Numbered from the stretch's first letter, positions 26,865 through 36,000 are shown. The stretch is 64,000 nucleotides of DNA from PXAP01 sp046483315 (GCA_046483315.1 JAWODJ010000058.1:124001-188000), one strand, 5' to 3'. The notes: generated by a model not told the origin, from the sequence alone. Numbers and translations: made by a program.

Positions 26865-29360
26865 TTAAAATTGCTGGCCAAGAACAAAATGGAACTGACC
26901 TTTATTTGCCCCGGGCCTGCCCGGAATATCATCGAAACCGTAGGCCCAGTCTATACCAAGGAGCCCGAACATAGGCAAAAATGCCCTGAGGCCTATGCCT
27001 GCTGAGCGTTTTATGGCAAAAGGGTTGAATTCATTGAAGTCATACCATGCATTACCGGCCTCAACAAATACAAGGGGATAAATAAAGGCATTAGGATTGG
27101 TTGAAACAGGATATCGCAACTCCATGTTGAATTTATTGTAGATGTTACCTGCTTTGTTACCACTCCTGATTGGTGTCAAAGAACCGTTTTCATAACCTCT
27201 CAGACCTATGGTCTCTCTGCCGTACAGGTTGTATCCCGACATTCCGTCTCCTCCAAGATCAAAACTTTCGAACGGAGAGGGGCCAATATCTTCATTAAAG
27301 TAGCCAAGCATTCCGAACTGTGCTGATGTACTCAATACCAAATTTCCTGCCAAACTGGTATACCAGTTTCCTTTAAATGTCCATTTATGATATTCTATCC
27401 ACTTATATCTCTCTGTAGATGGCATTTCTGAATAGTCTTTATTATTGATCAGAGAGTAGGGCGGAGTGATTTGAAGGGTCAGGTTGAAGGAATTGCCTCT
27501 GCGAGGATAGATTGGCTGGTCAACTGAATTTCTTTCAAAACTGGTTCTCAGGCTTAGATTGTTTGAGATGCCATCCTGAAAAAGGAATTGTCCGAACCAG
27601 TCATCCAGCACATAATTCTGGAAACTCAACTCGTTGTAAAGTGTAAAGAAGTCATCGGGCCAATTAAGTCTCCTGCCCATTCCAAGTGATGCCCCGGATA
27701 TTTTTATTGAAGACCAGTCCTGCACATTCCTGTTATACCTGTTGGTTTGTATAGTGTGAAACACTGAGAATGACAGAGAATTTGGTTTTGTCCCTCCAAC
27801 ATAGGGTTCAACAAAGGTGAGGTTGTAGGCCTGGTAATAGCTGCCGTTGGACTGGGCACGGATGCTCAGGGTCTGTCCGTCACCCGAAGGTAAAGGTCTC
27901 CATGCATCTTTTTTAAAAAAGTTTTTTGTTGAAAAGTTGGAAAAACGAACTCCAAGGGTACCTATAAGCATACCTGCTCCCCAGCCTCCTGAGATTTCAA
28001 GCTGGTCGTTGGCTTTTTCCTCAACACTATACTCAATATCAACTGTCCCGTCTTCCGGATTAGGAATAGGGTTTACTTCAAGTCTTTCTGGGTCAAAATG
28101 TCCCAGGTTTGCCAGCTCCCTGTGAGAGCGTATCAGTTTGGTCTTGCTGAAAAGCTCACCGGGTTTGGTTCTCAATTCCCTGCGGATCACATGCTCATTT
28201 GTTTTTGTGTTCCCTGTAATAAAAACCCTGTTAATGGTGGCCTGCTCTCCTTCACGAATTCTCATCTCCAGATCTATAGAGTCATTATCAATACGCTGTT
28301 CGACGGGGTTAACGGTAAAGAACAGGTATCCGTCGTCCAGGTAAATAGAACTTACGGCATCATCATCTAATCTTAATCTGTTTTCAAGTTTGGTCTGGTC
28401 ATACACCTCTCCTTTTTCGATGCCAAGGACGGCGGACAGGTATTCGGAAGGGTATTTGGTGTTCCCTACCCAGTTAATATCCCTGAAGTAATAGCGGTTT
28501 CCCTCATCCAGCCTGATAGCCAGATTTATACGGTTCTCACTTATTGCATAAATACTGTCAGAGACTATGGTGGCGTCACGAAAACCATTTTCGTTATAGA
28601 AAGTAAGAAGACTTTCCTTATCCTCGCGAAAATCGGGGCCGACAAATTTTGATGCCTTGAAAATATTCAGATTTCTTTTCTTTGTATTTTTCATAACCCT
28701 CCTCAGCCTCCCGTCGGTAAAATGCTCATTGCCGATGAAATATATATCTGCGATTCTCACTCTTTCATTTTTGTCTACGTTGATTGTTAATCTTACGCGG
28801 TTTGGCAGTGACGGGTCATCTTCCCGGAAGATTTCAATGGATGTATTGAAAAACCCTTTCTCAATAAAATGTTTTTCGATAATATCTTTTGTGTTGTTAA
28901 GGGTGTTTTCAGTAATAAGGCTGCCACTGCGGAGTTTTATCTTTTCTTCAATATCACTTAATTCAGACCTTCTTAATCCTTCTATATTCAGTGTTGAGAG
29001 CCTTGGCGGCTCCTGCAGAAATATATCCAGATCTATCTCCATTCCTTCAGTTCTTGTAGCAGTGATCTTAACATCGGAAAAAAGACCCTGATCCCATAGC
29101 TTCTGAATGGCCTGGGTAATATCATCACCGGGAACGGTTATCCTTTTACCGGTTTGAAGACCTGAAACGTTCCTGATCACAATCGGATCAAGATGCTGAA
29201 GACCGGAAACCGTTACATCGCGAACTATATATTCTCCGGGCCTTGAATAGTCAATTACCGGCAGTGAGTCATATCCACTCTGTGCCGCAACATCCGGGAG
29301 GATGCATAATGCAATAATCAGCAGGCAGAAATTTGATGTCAATCTATTTATTAAGAACAT
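26865..29360 (-). CDS. bamA: Outer-membrane protein assembly factor BamA
   Basis: This 831-residue protein is the core of the Bam machine that inserts beta-barrels into the outer membrane. A signal peptide (about residues 1-26) is followed by POTRA domains (about 40-440). These are seen in repeats such as YIVRDVTVSGLQHLDP, VRIADIYFIGNEHFTDGRL and ATINRVFITGNTKTNEHVI. A C-terminal Omp85 barrel follows (about 460-831), with the lid-loop-type motif GLRGYENGSLTP and a terminal FHFVLGQQF. The gene sits in the uppS-bamA-skp-skp order. The uppS stop is only five bases upstream of its start. Confidence 0.95.
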   Translation of the reverse strand: MFLINRLTSNFCLLIIALCILPDVAAQSGYDSLPVIDYSRPGEYIVRDVTVSGLQHLDPIVIRNVSGLQTGKRITVPGDDITQAIQKLWDQGLFSDVKITATRTEGMEIDLDIFLQEPPRLSTLNIEGLRRSELSDIEEKIKLRSGSLITENTLNNTKDIIEKHFIEKGFFNTSIEIFREDDPSLPNRVRLTINVDKNERVRIADIYFIGNEHFTDGRLRRVMKNTKKRNLNIFKASKFVGPDFREDKESLLTFYNENGFRDATIVSDSIYAISENRINLAIRLDEGNRYYFRDINWVGNTKYPSEYLSAVLGIEKGEVYDQTKLENRLRLDDDAVSSIYLDDGYLFFTVNPVEQRIDNDSIDLEMRIREGEQATINRVFITGNTKTNEHVIRRELRTKPGELFSKTKLIRSHRELANLGHFDPERLEVNPIPNPEDGTVDIEYSVEEKANDQLEISGGWGAGMLIGTLGVRFSNFSTKNFFKKDAWRPLPSGDGQTLSIRAQSNGSYYQAYNLTFVEPYVGGTKPNSLSFSVFHTIQTNRYNRNVQDWSSIKISGASLGMGRRLNWPDDFFTLYNELSFQNYVLDDWFGQFLFQDGISNNLSLRTSFERNSVDQPIYPRRGNSFNLTLQITPPYSLINNKDYSEMPSTERYKWIEYHKWTFKGNWYTSLAGNLVLSTSAQFGMLGYFNEDIGPSPFESFDLGGDGMSGYNLYGRETIGLRGYENGSLTPIRSGNKAGNIYNKFNMELRYPVSTNPNAFIYPLVFVEAGNAWYDFNEFNPFAIKRSAGIGLRAFLPMFGLLGIDWAYGFDDIPGRPGANKGQFHFVLGQQF

Positions 29361-29365
29361 ATTTG

Positions 29366-30115
29366 CTAATCACATTTTAGTTGTTCACTTGTTTTCCCAA
29401 AACGCCTTTCCCTTTTCTGATAATCAATAATTGCCTTATGAAGGTCGTTCTTTCTGAAATCGGGCCAGAGTGTCGGTGAGATATATATTTCGGCGTAGGC
29501 AATCTGCCACAAAAGGAAATTGCTTAGCCTGTATTCCCCACTTGTCCGTATAAGCAATTCCGGATCAGGGATATCTCTTGTTGCTAAATAATCTGAAAAA
29601 ACCTTTTCATCGATTAAATTCCTGTTAAGTTTTCCGGATGCAATATCTTCTGCAATATGCTTTGCTGCCTCTGTAATTTCCCACCTTGCCCCGTAGCTGA
29701 GGGCAACTATAAGTGTCAGGCCATCGTTTTCTTTCGTTCGCCCTGTTACTTCATCCAGTTTTTCTACAATGTAACCCGGCAGACTTTCCATGTCGCCGAT
29801 AACCAATAAACGGACATTGTTTTTAATTAGTGTTTCTGTTTCCGAATTAATCGTTGACATCATCAGATTCATAAGAGCATCTATCTCTTCTTTGGGCCTG
29901 CACCAGTTCTCTTTGGAGAATGCATAAAGCGTAAGATATTTTACACCCAGTTCTCCGGCACATTCAATAGCTTCCTTGACTGCTGTAATACCGTTCTGAT
30001 GACCGAAGATTCTGTGAGAACCTCTTTCCCTTGCCCATCGGCCATTACCATCCATGATGATGGCAATATGGCAGGGTATTCTTGATTTATTTATTTTATC
30101 CTTAAGCTCTGTCAT
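29366..30115 (-). CDS. uppS: Isoprenyl transferase (undecaprenyl diphosphate synthase type)
   Basis: This cis-prenyltransferase of about 249 residues builds the C55 lipid carrier used for peptidoglycan and O-antigen. Signature stretches are HIAIIMDGNGRWARERG near the N-terminus, LTLYAFSKENWCRP in the middle and DIPDPELLIRTSGEYRLSNF near the C-terminus, with Asp and Arg residues that bind Mg2+ and pyrophosphate. I start at ATG 30113-30115, which gives the family-typical MTELKDKINKSRIP. A second ATG at 30128-30130 overlaps the preceding stop by one base and cannot be excluded. Confidence 0.95.
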   Translation of the reverse strand: MTELKDKINKSRIPCHIAIIMDGNGRWARERGSHRIFGHQNGITAVKEAIECAGELGVKYLTLYAFSKENWCRPKEEIDALMNLMMSTINSETETLIKNNVRLLVIGDMESLPGYIVEKLDEVTGRTKENDGLTLIVALSYGARWEITEAAKHIAEDIASGKLNRNLIDEKVFSDYLATRDIPDPELLIRTSGEYRLSNFLLWQIAYAEIYISPTLWPDFRKNDLHKAIIDYQKRERRFGKTSEQLKCD

Positions 30116-30129
30116 AAACAATATGATCA

Positions 30130-30792
30130 TTAGTTCCAGTAAGCCGGACAGTCTCCCTTGCGTTCAAAGGGCTTAATGGTTATGAAAAATCCGGCCAAAG
30201 ATACCCAATCATTGTTATGAACCAAAGAGGGTGAATTAAATTGTCCAAAACTTTTTACGCCATCAAGATCATCTGAAAAACTTTTCTTCAAAATCCATTC
30301 CATTCCTAAAGTCACTTTCCTGCTGAGCCCGTATTTTATTCCTCCCCCGAAAGGCAAATTTAAATAATTTGCTGCAGGTAATCCCGATTGCGGAATGAAT
30401 GTATATGCCAGTCCGGCGGTAATATAGGTGGTAAAAGGCCTGTCGAAAATTGTTACTTTAAATGGCTTGAAATTAAATTCACCCTGGAAAGAAAAATCAT
30501 AAAAATTGTTAACAAAGGCTGCCTGCCTGGTTTGATGGAGAACATTGCCAAAATCCAGATCATCTCCCCTGATCTTGCCGTAGTTCAGATTTGCTCTTAC
30601 TGAATAATGGGCATCAATATTGTATTTTACCATGGCTCCGAAAGCAGGTGACGGACTGTAAAAATGCAGTGATGTATTAATATCGCCTATATAATAAGAG
30701 GTGCCGGCAAATATTCCGATATCAAGGTCATCTGTGGAGAATGACCTGAGGGGATAAATAATCAGCATAAGAATTATGGCAGCTGTTCTCAT
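30130..30792 (-). CDS. PorG-like DUF6089 outer-membrane protein
   Basis: This 220-residue exported protein has a short signal peptide (to about residue 19). It is predicted as a small beta-barrel or beta-rich protein, with DLDIGIFAGTSYYIGDIN and FKVTIFDRPFTTYITAGLAY, as in DUF6089. It is the same family and position as PorG of the type IX secretion system (P. gingivalis), which lies directly before uppS and bamA. The T9SS link is from position and family resemblance, not from unique motifs. It overlaps the upstream uppS ATG option by one base. Confidence 0.78.
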   Translation of the reverse strand: MRTAAIILMLIIYPLRSFSTDDLDIGIFAGTSYYIGDINTSLHFYSPSPAFGAMVKYNIDAHYSVRANLNYGKIRGDDLDFGNVLHQTRQAAFVNNFYDFSFQGEFNFKPFKVTIFDRPFTTYITAGLAYTFIPQSGLPAANYLNLPFGGGIKYGLSRKVTLGMEWILKKSFSDDLDGVKSFGQFNSPSLVHNNDWVSLAGFFITIKPFERKGDCPAYWN

Positions 30793-30868
30793 TTTATGTA
30801 TATTCCTTAACAGAAAAGCATTTCAAATAGTCACCATTTTTGGAGGACGTAGAATCCCGGGGATACAT

Positions 30869-31603
30869 TCATTTTATTTTCAGATTATTCATCCTGTATA
30901 CCAGCTGCAGATTGGTCAGGTAATATATATCATTGGAAGTTGCTGTAGGACTGGTAAAACCATCAAGGTAGTCATTAAGGGAATACCGTCCTCCAATTTC
31001 CAATCCGATATCCATCCTGTTACTTATACCAATTTTTATTCCCGCGCCGGCAGGCAGAACCATAGTGACCATCCCGTGATCAATATTGTCTCTTTCCCTC
31101 CGCTCTTTAAGGTTTTCATTTGGTATGACGTGATATACTAATGCCCCGGCACCTCCGAAAATATAAACCGAAAACGTGCCGTAATTCCGTACAAGGCCGC
31201 GCCGGTTAACTCCGCTTAATACCCTGATATCCTTTACCGGAAAGAATTCAATCCTGGCAGCAGTTTCAAGAATTACTGAATTAAAAATATAAGCCCTGCT
31301 TTCATTTCTTCCGCCTTCATCATTTCCGCTCAGCCATCCCAAAGAAAGACTTCCGTTAAAAGCCAGGTAATCATTCTGAAAATATCTCAATCCTGCACCC
31401 GCACCGGGCCGGGTTCTTAAAATATCAAGGTCTTTAAGACCGTACAGGTTGTCGTTATCAGCTGTTCCGCCTATATCACCAAAATAACTTGCTGTTACTA
31501 TGCCTCCGTAAAACTCGTAGGGTTTTGTCCTCCAGCTCTGTCCCGGTAAAGGGAGAGAACAAAAGAGCAGCATTATAAAAGGCCATAAAACTTTTATTTG
31601 CAT
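30869..31603 (-). CDS. Second DUF6089-like outer-membrane protein
   Basis: This 244-residue protein has a signal peptide ending near PLPGQS. The mature part alternates hydrophobic and polar residues, with GGIVTASYFGDIGGTADN, ARIEFFPVKDIRVLSG and GIKIGISNRMDIGLEIGGRY, as in small outer-membrane barrels. It resembles the next gene in family and order, so the pair probably arose by duplication. The spacing to that gene is 76 bases. Role in T9SS or envelope assembly is inferred from context. Confidence 0.7.
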   Translation of the reverse strand: MQIKVLWPFIMLLFCSLPLPGQSWRTKPYEFYGGIVTASYFGDIGGTADNDNLYGLKDLDILRTRPGAGAGLRYFQNDYLAFNGSLSLGWLSGNDEGGRNESRAYIFNSVILETAARIEFFPVKDIRVLSGVNRRGLVRNYGTFSVYIFGGAGALVYHVIPNENLKERRERDNIDHGMVTMVLPAGAGIKIGISNRMDIGLEIGGRYSLNDYLDGFTSPTATSNDIYYLTNLQLVYRMNNLKIK

Positions 31604-31809
31604 ATTTTTCGGTTTAAAGTATCACAAATTTAACGAAAAATTATGGTTATATTATATAAAGTATTTCCATGATGCTGATTATTAAAATAATGATATACGG
31701 CATTTGAAATCAATTTCAGACCGGATATAAATTCCACACCTTCTTTCTTGTTCGGTAAAATGCATTAATAGCAGGTATATAATTGATATCCGCTATCTTT
31801 TCTTTTAAA

Positions 31810-32688
31810 TCAGTTTCTTTTATCTGCTCCCCACATAAGCTTATTCCTTATTGTTGTATAGAAATCCTGGTGTTCAAGTTTTACCAGGGATATGTCAAAA
31901 TCTGACCTTTGCAGCACAATCTCTGTTTCTGTTGATAAGAGGGCAGACCTGGAATCCATTGACAGTAAGAATTCTTTGTTCCTGCTTTTTACTTTCAGTC
32001 GGACTATATTGTTATCGGGTATGACTATTGGTCTTACAGTAAGATTATGTGGTGCAATAGGTGAAATTATAAATCCTCCGGTATCGGGCGAAAGCAGGGG
32101 ACCTGCCACGCTCAGGGAATAAGCAGTGGAACCGGTGGGAGTCGATATGATAAGTCCGTCAGCCCAGTATGAATTCAGGAAATGATCGTTTAACCAGGCC
32201 TGAATGGTTATCATTGCCGTATCTTTTTTCTGAAGAGTGAATTCATTAAGTGCAAAACCAAAATCTCCGAATATCTCACCTGCTGAATGCAGTTTGAGCA
32301 GACTCCTTTTTTCAATACTGTACTCACCTTTAAGTATTGCATCAATTGATGTTTCAATATCGCCGGCTGCTATGTTTGCCAGAAAACCCAGCTTCCCGCT
32401 GTTTATTCCCATAATGGGTATCCCGGAATCCCTTATAAGGGTAATGGTTTCCAGAATTGTTCCGTCACCGCCGATTGAAAAAACAAAATCACTTTTCCTG
32501 TCAAGGTCTTTATAGGAATTGAACAGATCATCGGGCTTGTGATCAATTCCCGCTTCATTGCGCATGAAGTTGTAAAATGGTTCGTATATACTTATTTTAA
32601 TATTACTGGCTTTGAGGCGGGCAAGAAGTTTTTCTGCAAATCCCCTGAAATGTCTGCCAAATTGCCTTCCATAAATAGCTATTTGCAT
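31810..32688 (-). CDS. nadK: NAD kinase
   Basis: This 292-residue cytosolic enzyme phosphorylates NAD to NADP. The NAD-kinase signature GGDGTILETI lies at about residues 73-83 (after DFVFSIGGDGT), with GINSGKLGFLANI following. A second conserved region is SYWADGLIISTPTGSTAYSL, where the TPTGSTAY loop helps bind NAD. The length is typical. It ends 206 bases before the DUF6089 pair and begins 11 bases after the CBS gene's stop, so the CBS gene and nadK are probably co-transcribed. Confidence 0.95.
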   Translation of the reverse strand: MQIAIYGRQFGRHFRGFAEKLLARLKASNIKISIYEPFYNFMRNEAGIDHKPDDLFNSYKDLDRKSDFVFSIGGDGTILETITLIRDSGIPIMGINSGKLGFLANIAAGDIETSIDAILKGEYSIEKRSLLKLHSAGEIFGDFGFALNEFTLQKKDTAMITIQAWLNDHFLNSYWADGLIISTPTGSTAYSLSVAGPLLSPDTGGFIISPIAPHNLTVRPIVIPDNNIVRLKVKSRNKEFLLSMDSRSALLSTETEIVLQRSDFDISLVKLEHQDFYTTIRNKLMWGADKRN

Positions 32689-32699
32689 TCCGGAAAAGT

Positions 32700-33365
32700 T
32701 TAGATGTTTAGATAGCGCATAAACTGTTCATACCTGTTCCTGTAAAAAGTGTCAAGATTCTCATCATCCATAAAGGAAGCCTTGATATTATAGCTATACC
32801 GCTCAAATGTTTTAATAATGGAGGTTATATCTGTTTTATTAACCTTAATAGTGACCTCCATCTGTGTGCTCTGGTCTGTATTTGTAACATAGAGGCTTAA
32901 GATTTTTGCATTGTTTCCTTCTACTATCTGCGCTATCTGGCTGATTGAATAGTCGTGATGGTTCATCTCAAGCACTATTAGACCACCCGGATCCCTGACA
33001 GCGGCAAGTGTGGCAAAATGTGCCAGAAGGTCAGACTGCCCGATAAGGCCGGTATAATTTTTATTTTCATCCAAAACAGGTACAACAGTAAGTTTTAGCC
33101 GGGAAATGATTTTTATTACGTCGTAGATATGCTGACCGGAATACACGTAGGGGCTGAAAAGAGAGAGCTTATGATTTCCTATGGGCTCGTCAATCATTCC
33201 AAGGTCATATATGTCAGAATCTGAAATAAGACCCAGGAACTCTTTGTCATTAACAATCGGCAGATGAGATACCCGGAATGTTTCCATCCAGCTAAGGGCA
33301 CGACCCCCCGTATCTGAAGTCTTCAGTGCGGGAATTACATCCGACATAAAATCTCTTGCAAGCAT
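32700..33365 (-). CDS. CBS-domain protein
   Basis: I start this 221-residue protein at MLARDFMSDVIPALKTSDTG (ATG 33363-33365), because upstream in-frame residues are hydrophobic non-conserved sequence running into the pdxJ promoter. Two CBS motifs are recognisable: about residues 1-65 (LPIVNDKEFLGLISDSDI) and about 75-130 (VPVLDENKNYTGLIGQSDLL). The C-terminal ~75 residues have an ACT-like flavour (SISQIAQIVEGNNAKILSL). Such AcuB-like proteins sense adenylates or SAM, but the ligand is unknown. It is upstream of and close to nadK, so a nucleotide-sensing role is reasonable. Confidence 0.8.
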   Translation of the reverse strand: MLARDFMSDVIPALKTSDTGGRALSWMETFRVSHLPIVNDKEFLGLISDSDIYDLGMIDEPIGNHKLSLFSPYVYSGQHIYDVIKIISRLKLTVVPVLDENKNYTGLIGQSDLLAHFATLAAVRDPGGLIVLEMNHHDYSISQIAQIVEGNNAKILSLYVTNTDQSTQMEVTIKVNKTDITSIIKTFERYSYNIKASFMDDENLDTFYRNRYEQFMRYLNI

Positions 33366-33392
33366 ACCTTTTTTATTATGGTAAATAAGCAC

Positions 33393-33400
33393 TATTTTTG
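33393..33400 (+). promoter_or_regulatory. Putative -7 promoter element of pdxJ
   Basis: TATTTTTG matches TAnnTTTG and lies 33 bases before the pdxJ ATG, in a 68-base divergent spacer. A TTG -33 box is not seen at the expected place, so support is partial. Confidence 0.4.
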
Positions 33401-33433
33401 CACTCTCTCTTAAAAAGGTACAAACAATATGCC

Positions 33434-34147
33434 ATGACAAGATTAAGTGTAAATATAAATAAAATTGCCACACTCAGAAATGCAAGAGGAGGAAATATTC
33501 CCAATGTCATTAAGGCAGCGGTTAATTGCCAGAGGTTCGGTGCAGAGGGAATTACCGTGCATCCCCGTCCGGACGAGAGACATATACGTTACCAGGATGT
33601 GAGGGATATAAAACCTGTTATTAAAACAGAGTTCAATATTGAAGGATTCCCCTCCGAATCTTTTATTGACCTTGTTTTGTCTGTTATACCTGACCAGGTT
33701 ACACTTGTGCCGGATCCGCCGGGTGCAATTACTTCAGACAAGGGGTGGGATACAATTAATGAAGAGGCTTTTTTGTCTGATGTAATTGCCATGTTTAAGT
33801 CCCGCAATATCAGGACTTCCATCTTTACAGGCACTGAGATTAAAATTATTGAGCATGCCAGGAAAACCGGAACCGACAGAATTGAACTTTATACGGAACC
33901 ATATGCAAAACAATATCATTCTAACCGGGAGGAGGCATTAAAGCCATTTGTAAATGCTGCTATGATTGCCGGCGAGATGGGTCTGGGACTGAATGCCGGG
34001 CATGATCTGGATCTTTGTAACCTCGGTTATTTTGCTGAGAATATACCGGGTTTACTCGAGGTATCCATTGGGCATGCTCTTATTTCGGATGCTTTGTATT
34101 ACGGACTTGAGAATACAATTCAGATGTATCTGCGGCTACTGAAATAA
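33434..34147 (+). CDS. pdxJ: Pyridoxine 5'-phosphate synthase
   Basis: This 237-residue cytosolic TIM-barrel enzyme condenses 1-deoxyxylulose 5-phosphate and 3-amino-2-oxopropyl phosphate to pyridoxine phosphate. The starting sequence MTRLSVNINKIATLRNARGG, then TVHPRPDERHIRYQD, PDPPGAITSDKGW and the C-terminal GLGLNAGHDLDLCN and EVSIGHALISDALYYGLE are diagnostic. ATG 33434 is preferred over an upstream TTG because the family begins here. Use of PdxJ implies the DXP-dependent vitamin B6 route. It faces the CBS/nadK unit across a short spacer. Confidence 0.96.
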   Translation: MTRLSVNINKIATLRNARGGNIPNVIKAAVNCQRFGAEGITVHPRPDERHIRYQDVRDIKPVIKTEFNIEGFPSESFIDLVLSVIPDQVTLVPDPPGAITSDKGWDTINEEAFLSDVIAMFKSRNIRTSIFTGTEIKIIEHARKTGTDRIELYTEPYAKQYHSNREEALKPFVNAAMIAGEMGLGLNAGHDLDLCNLGYFAENIPGLLEVSIGHALISDALYYGLENTIQMYLRLLK

Positions 34148-34241
34148 TCTGGTTTTGCAGTGTGTAAGTCTGCAAAATTCATAATTAGTATTCAGTCATA
34201 TTGATTTTGCCACTCTATAATCAGATTTTCAGAAGTATAAC

Positions 34242-35042
34242 ATGAAATTATTTTACAGAAAGTTCGGTTCAGGCAAACCAATGATAATATTGCACGGACT
34301 CTATGGCTCGTCTGATAACTGGGTAAGTATAGCCAGGGAGCTTGCTTCAGATTTTGAGGTTTTTCTTGTTGATCTTCGGAATCATGGCAAATCACCTCAT
34401 GATGATAGGCATAATTATGAACTTATCCGGGATGACCTGCTTCTGTTTATGAATGAGACAGGTATCGGGAAGGCAATGTTTACAGGTCACTCCATGGGAG
34501 GCAAGGCGGCAATGTGTTTTGTGCAGCATCATCCTGATCGTGTCGAAAAACTGATTGTTGTTGATATAGCTCCTAAATCATATAAGGAGCTGTACCGGAA
34601 AGAACCTCTTAACCACTTTGATATACTTACAGCGATGAGAGATGTCGATTTATCATCTGTATCTTCACGCCGGGATATTGACCGCATGCTGGCCGGGAGG
34701 ATAAATAATGAAAGGATAAGGAGCTTTCTTATGAAAAACATCAGCAGGGATAAAGATGACCGGTATTACTGGACTCTTAATCTTGATGTGCTTATAAGGG
34801 AACTTGATAATATAATGGACGGTGTAAATGAGCATTGTTTTGATCCTGCATTTCCGGTTACCGGGATACCGGTTTTGTTTATCAGGGGTGGGAAATCACC
34901 TTATATAACTGATGCCGATATTGATTTTATCGAACAAATATTCCCTTCTGCAAAACTGCATACCATTCCCGGCACCGGTCACTGGCTGCATGCTGAAAAT
35001 CCAGGTGCATTTACTGATGCAGTGAGGAATTTTGCAATCTGA
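34242..35042 (+). CDS. Alpha/beta-hydrolase (YbfF-like esterase)
   Basis: This 266-residue cytosolic protein has a typical alpha/beta hydrolase fold. The nucleophile elbow is TGHSMGGKAAM, an oxyanion motif is ILHGLYGSSDNW, DLRNHGKSPHDD follows, and the catalytic His is in PGTGHWLHAENPGAF. The pattern matches the YbfF/ester-hydrolase group that cleaves short acyl thioesters or esters. The true substrate is unknown. It converges on udk, and its stop codon begins an inverted repeat that ends at the udk stop. Confidence 0.88.
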   Translation: MKLFYRKFGSGKPMIILHGLYGSSDNWVSIARELASDFEVFLVDLRNHGKSPHDDRHNYELIRDDLLLFMNETGIGKAMFTGHSMGGKAAMCFVQHHPDRVEKLIVVDIAPKSYKELYRKEPLNHFDILTAMRDVDLSSVSSRRDIDRMLAGRINNERIRSFLMKNISRDKDDRYYWTLNLDVLIRELDNIMDGVNEHCFDPAFPVTGIPVLFIRGGKSPYITDADIDFIEQIFPSAKLHTIPGTGHWLHAENPGAFTDAVRNFAI

Positions 35043-35098
35043 TAACCCTGGTGTTATCAGCCAAAAGTTTTTGGTTAGTCACCGGTACCAGGTTATCA
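35040..35098. terminator. Stop-to-stop inverted repeat between convergent genes
   Basis: The left arm TGATAACC(C)TGGT (35040-35052) starts with the TGA of the hydrolase. The right arm ACCAGGTTATCA (35087-35098) ends with the complement of the udk TGA. They match over 12 bases with one extra C. A second stem CCAAAA/TTTTGG (35061-35074) sits inside. No long T-run follows either arm, so this is a hairpin-type 3' end for both genes rather than a classical U-tract terminator. Confidence 0.55.
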
Positions 35099-35719
35099 TT
35101 TTACCTTCCCGCCATAAAGGTTGTTTTGTATTATGGTTTTTAGAATATTTATTCCAACCCTGTTATTGCCTCCCTGGGGGATTATTATGTCTGCATAGCG
35201 TTTTGTCGGTTCAATAAATTGCAGGTGCATGGGTTTTACCGTCTTTTCGTAACGTTCAAGAACTTTCTCTACAGATCTGCCTCTTTCGGAAATATCACGT
35301 GAGATTACCCTTGACAGTCTGTCGTCGGCGTCGGCATCCACAAATACCTTTATATCCATAAGTTCTCTCAGTAACCTGCTGGTAAGAATTAGTATACCTT
35401 CTATGATAACCACCTGTTTGGGCTTTATCTGAATTGTTTTGTCTGACCTTGTGCAACTCAGGTATGAGTAAACAGGCTGTCTTATGTTTTTGCCTTCCTT
35501 CAGCATTTTTACGTGTTTTGTCAGAAGACTGAATTCAAGGGACCTGGGATGGTCAAAGTTTATCTCCTGCCTTTCTTCGGGTGAAAGGTGAGAATTGTCG
35601 CGGTAATATGAATCCTGGGGGATCAATACTACCTTGTCTGCGGGAAGGCTCTCTATGATTTTTTGCACTACCGTGGTTTTACCTGATCCTGTACCCCCGG
35701 CAATTCCGACTATTAGCAT
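35096..35719 (-). CDS. udk: Uridine kinase
   Basis: This 207-residue P-loop kinase phosphorylates uridine or cytidine in pyrimidine salvage. The Walker A motif GIAGGTGSGKTTVV is at residues 4-17. DSYYRDNSHLSPEERQEINF, FDHPRSLEFSLL and EGILILTSRLLRELMDIKVF follow, all typical of uridine kinase. The length is normal. It is transcribed alone and converges on the alpha/beta-hydrolase gene. Confidence 0.95.
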   Translation of the reverse strand: MLIVGIAGGTGSGKTTVVQKIIESLPADKVVLIPQDSYYRDNSHLSPEERQEINFDHPRSLEFSLLTKHVKMLKEGKNIRQPVYSYLSCTRSDKTIQIKPKQVVIIEGILILTSRLLRELMDIKVFVDADADDRLSRVISRDISERGRSVEKVLERYEKTVKPMHLQFIEPTKRYADIIIPQGGNNRVGINILKTIIQNNLYGGKVK

Positions 35720-36000
35720 TATAAACGGGTAATATTAAAAATATGGTTAATTTTATCTTTTTTATTGTCAGCCCGTAGTATGTTTTTACGGGAACAAAAT
35801 AATGATTTTTATTTTAATAAAGATCATTATTACCAACCGGTTCTTTCTGGTTTTGATGATTGCTATTGAATTCATCATGTTATTTCTGTGCACAAAATGC
35901 AATGCATAAAGTACAGGTGAGCTATGGATTGCAAAATAAATATGAACTACCTGTTAAACATATTTAATTGATATATTGTTGCTAACTATACTTTACACAA
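35720..36000. other. Divergent spacer between udk and manA
   Basis: These 281 bases contain a 9-bp inverted repeat (AATAATGAT 35798-35806 with ATCATTATT 35823-35831). A smaller CCCGTA/TACGGG hairpin lies near 35772-35791. Near the manA start there is a TACTTTAC box at 35989-35996 with TTG 18 bases upstream. No coding potential is seen. The manA promoter appears to sit immediately before the ATG. Confidence 0.45.
35968..35996 (+). promoter_or_regulatory. Putative promoter of manA (TTG-N18-TACTTTAC)
   Basis: TTG (35968-35970) and TACTTTAC (35989-35996) are 18 bases apart, near the Bacteroidota -33/-7 spacing, though the -7 box ends TTAC instead of TTTG. It ends only four bases before the manA ATG at 36001, so a transcript from it would start at or near the start codon. 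The 15-base stretch GCTAACTATACTTTA recurs before the PafA-like gene. Confidence 0.35.
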
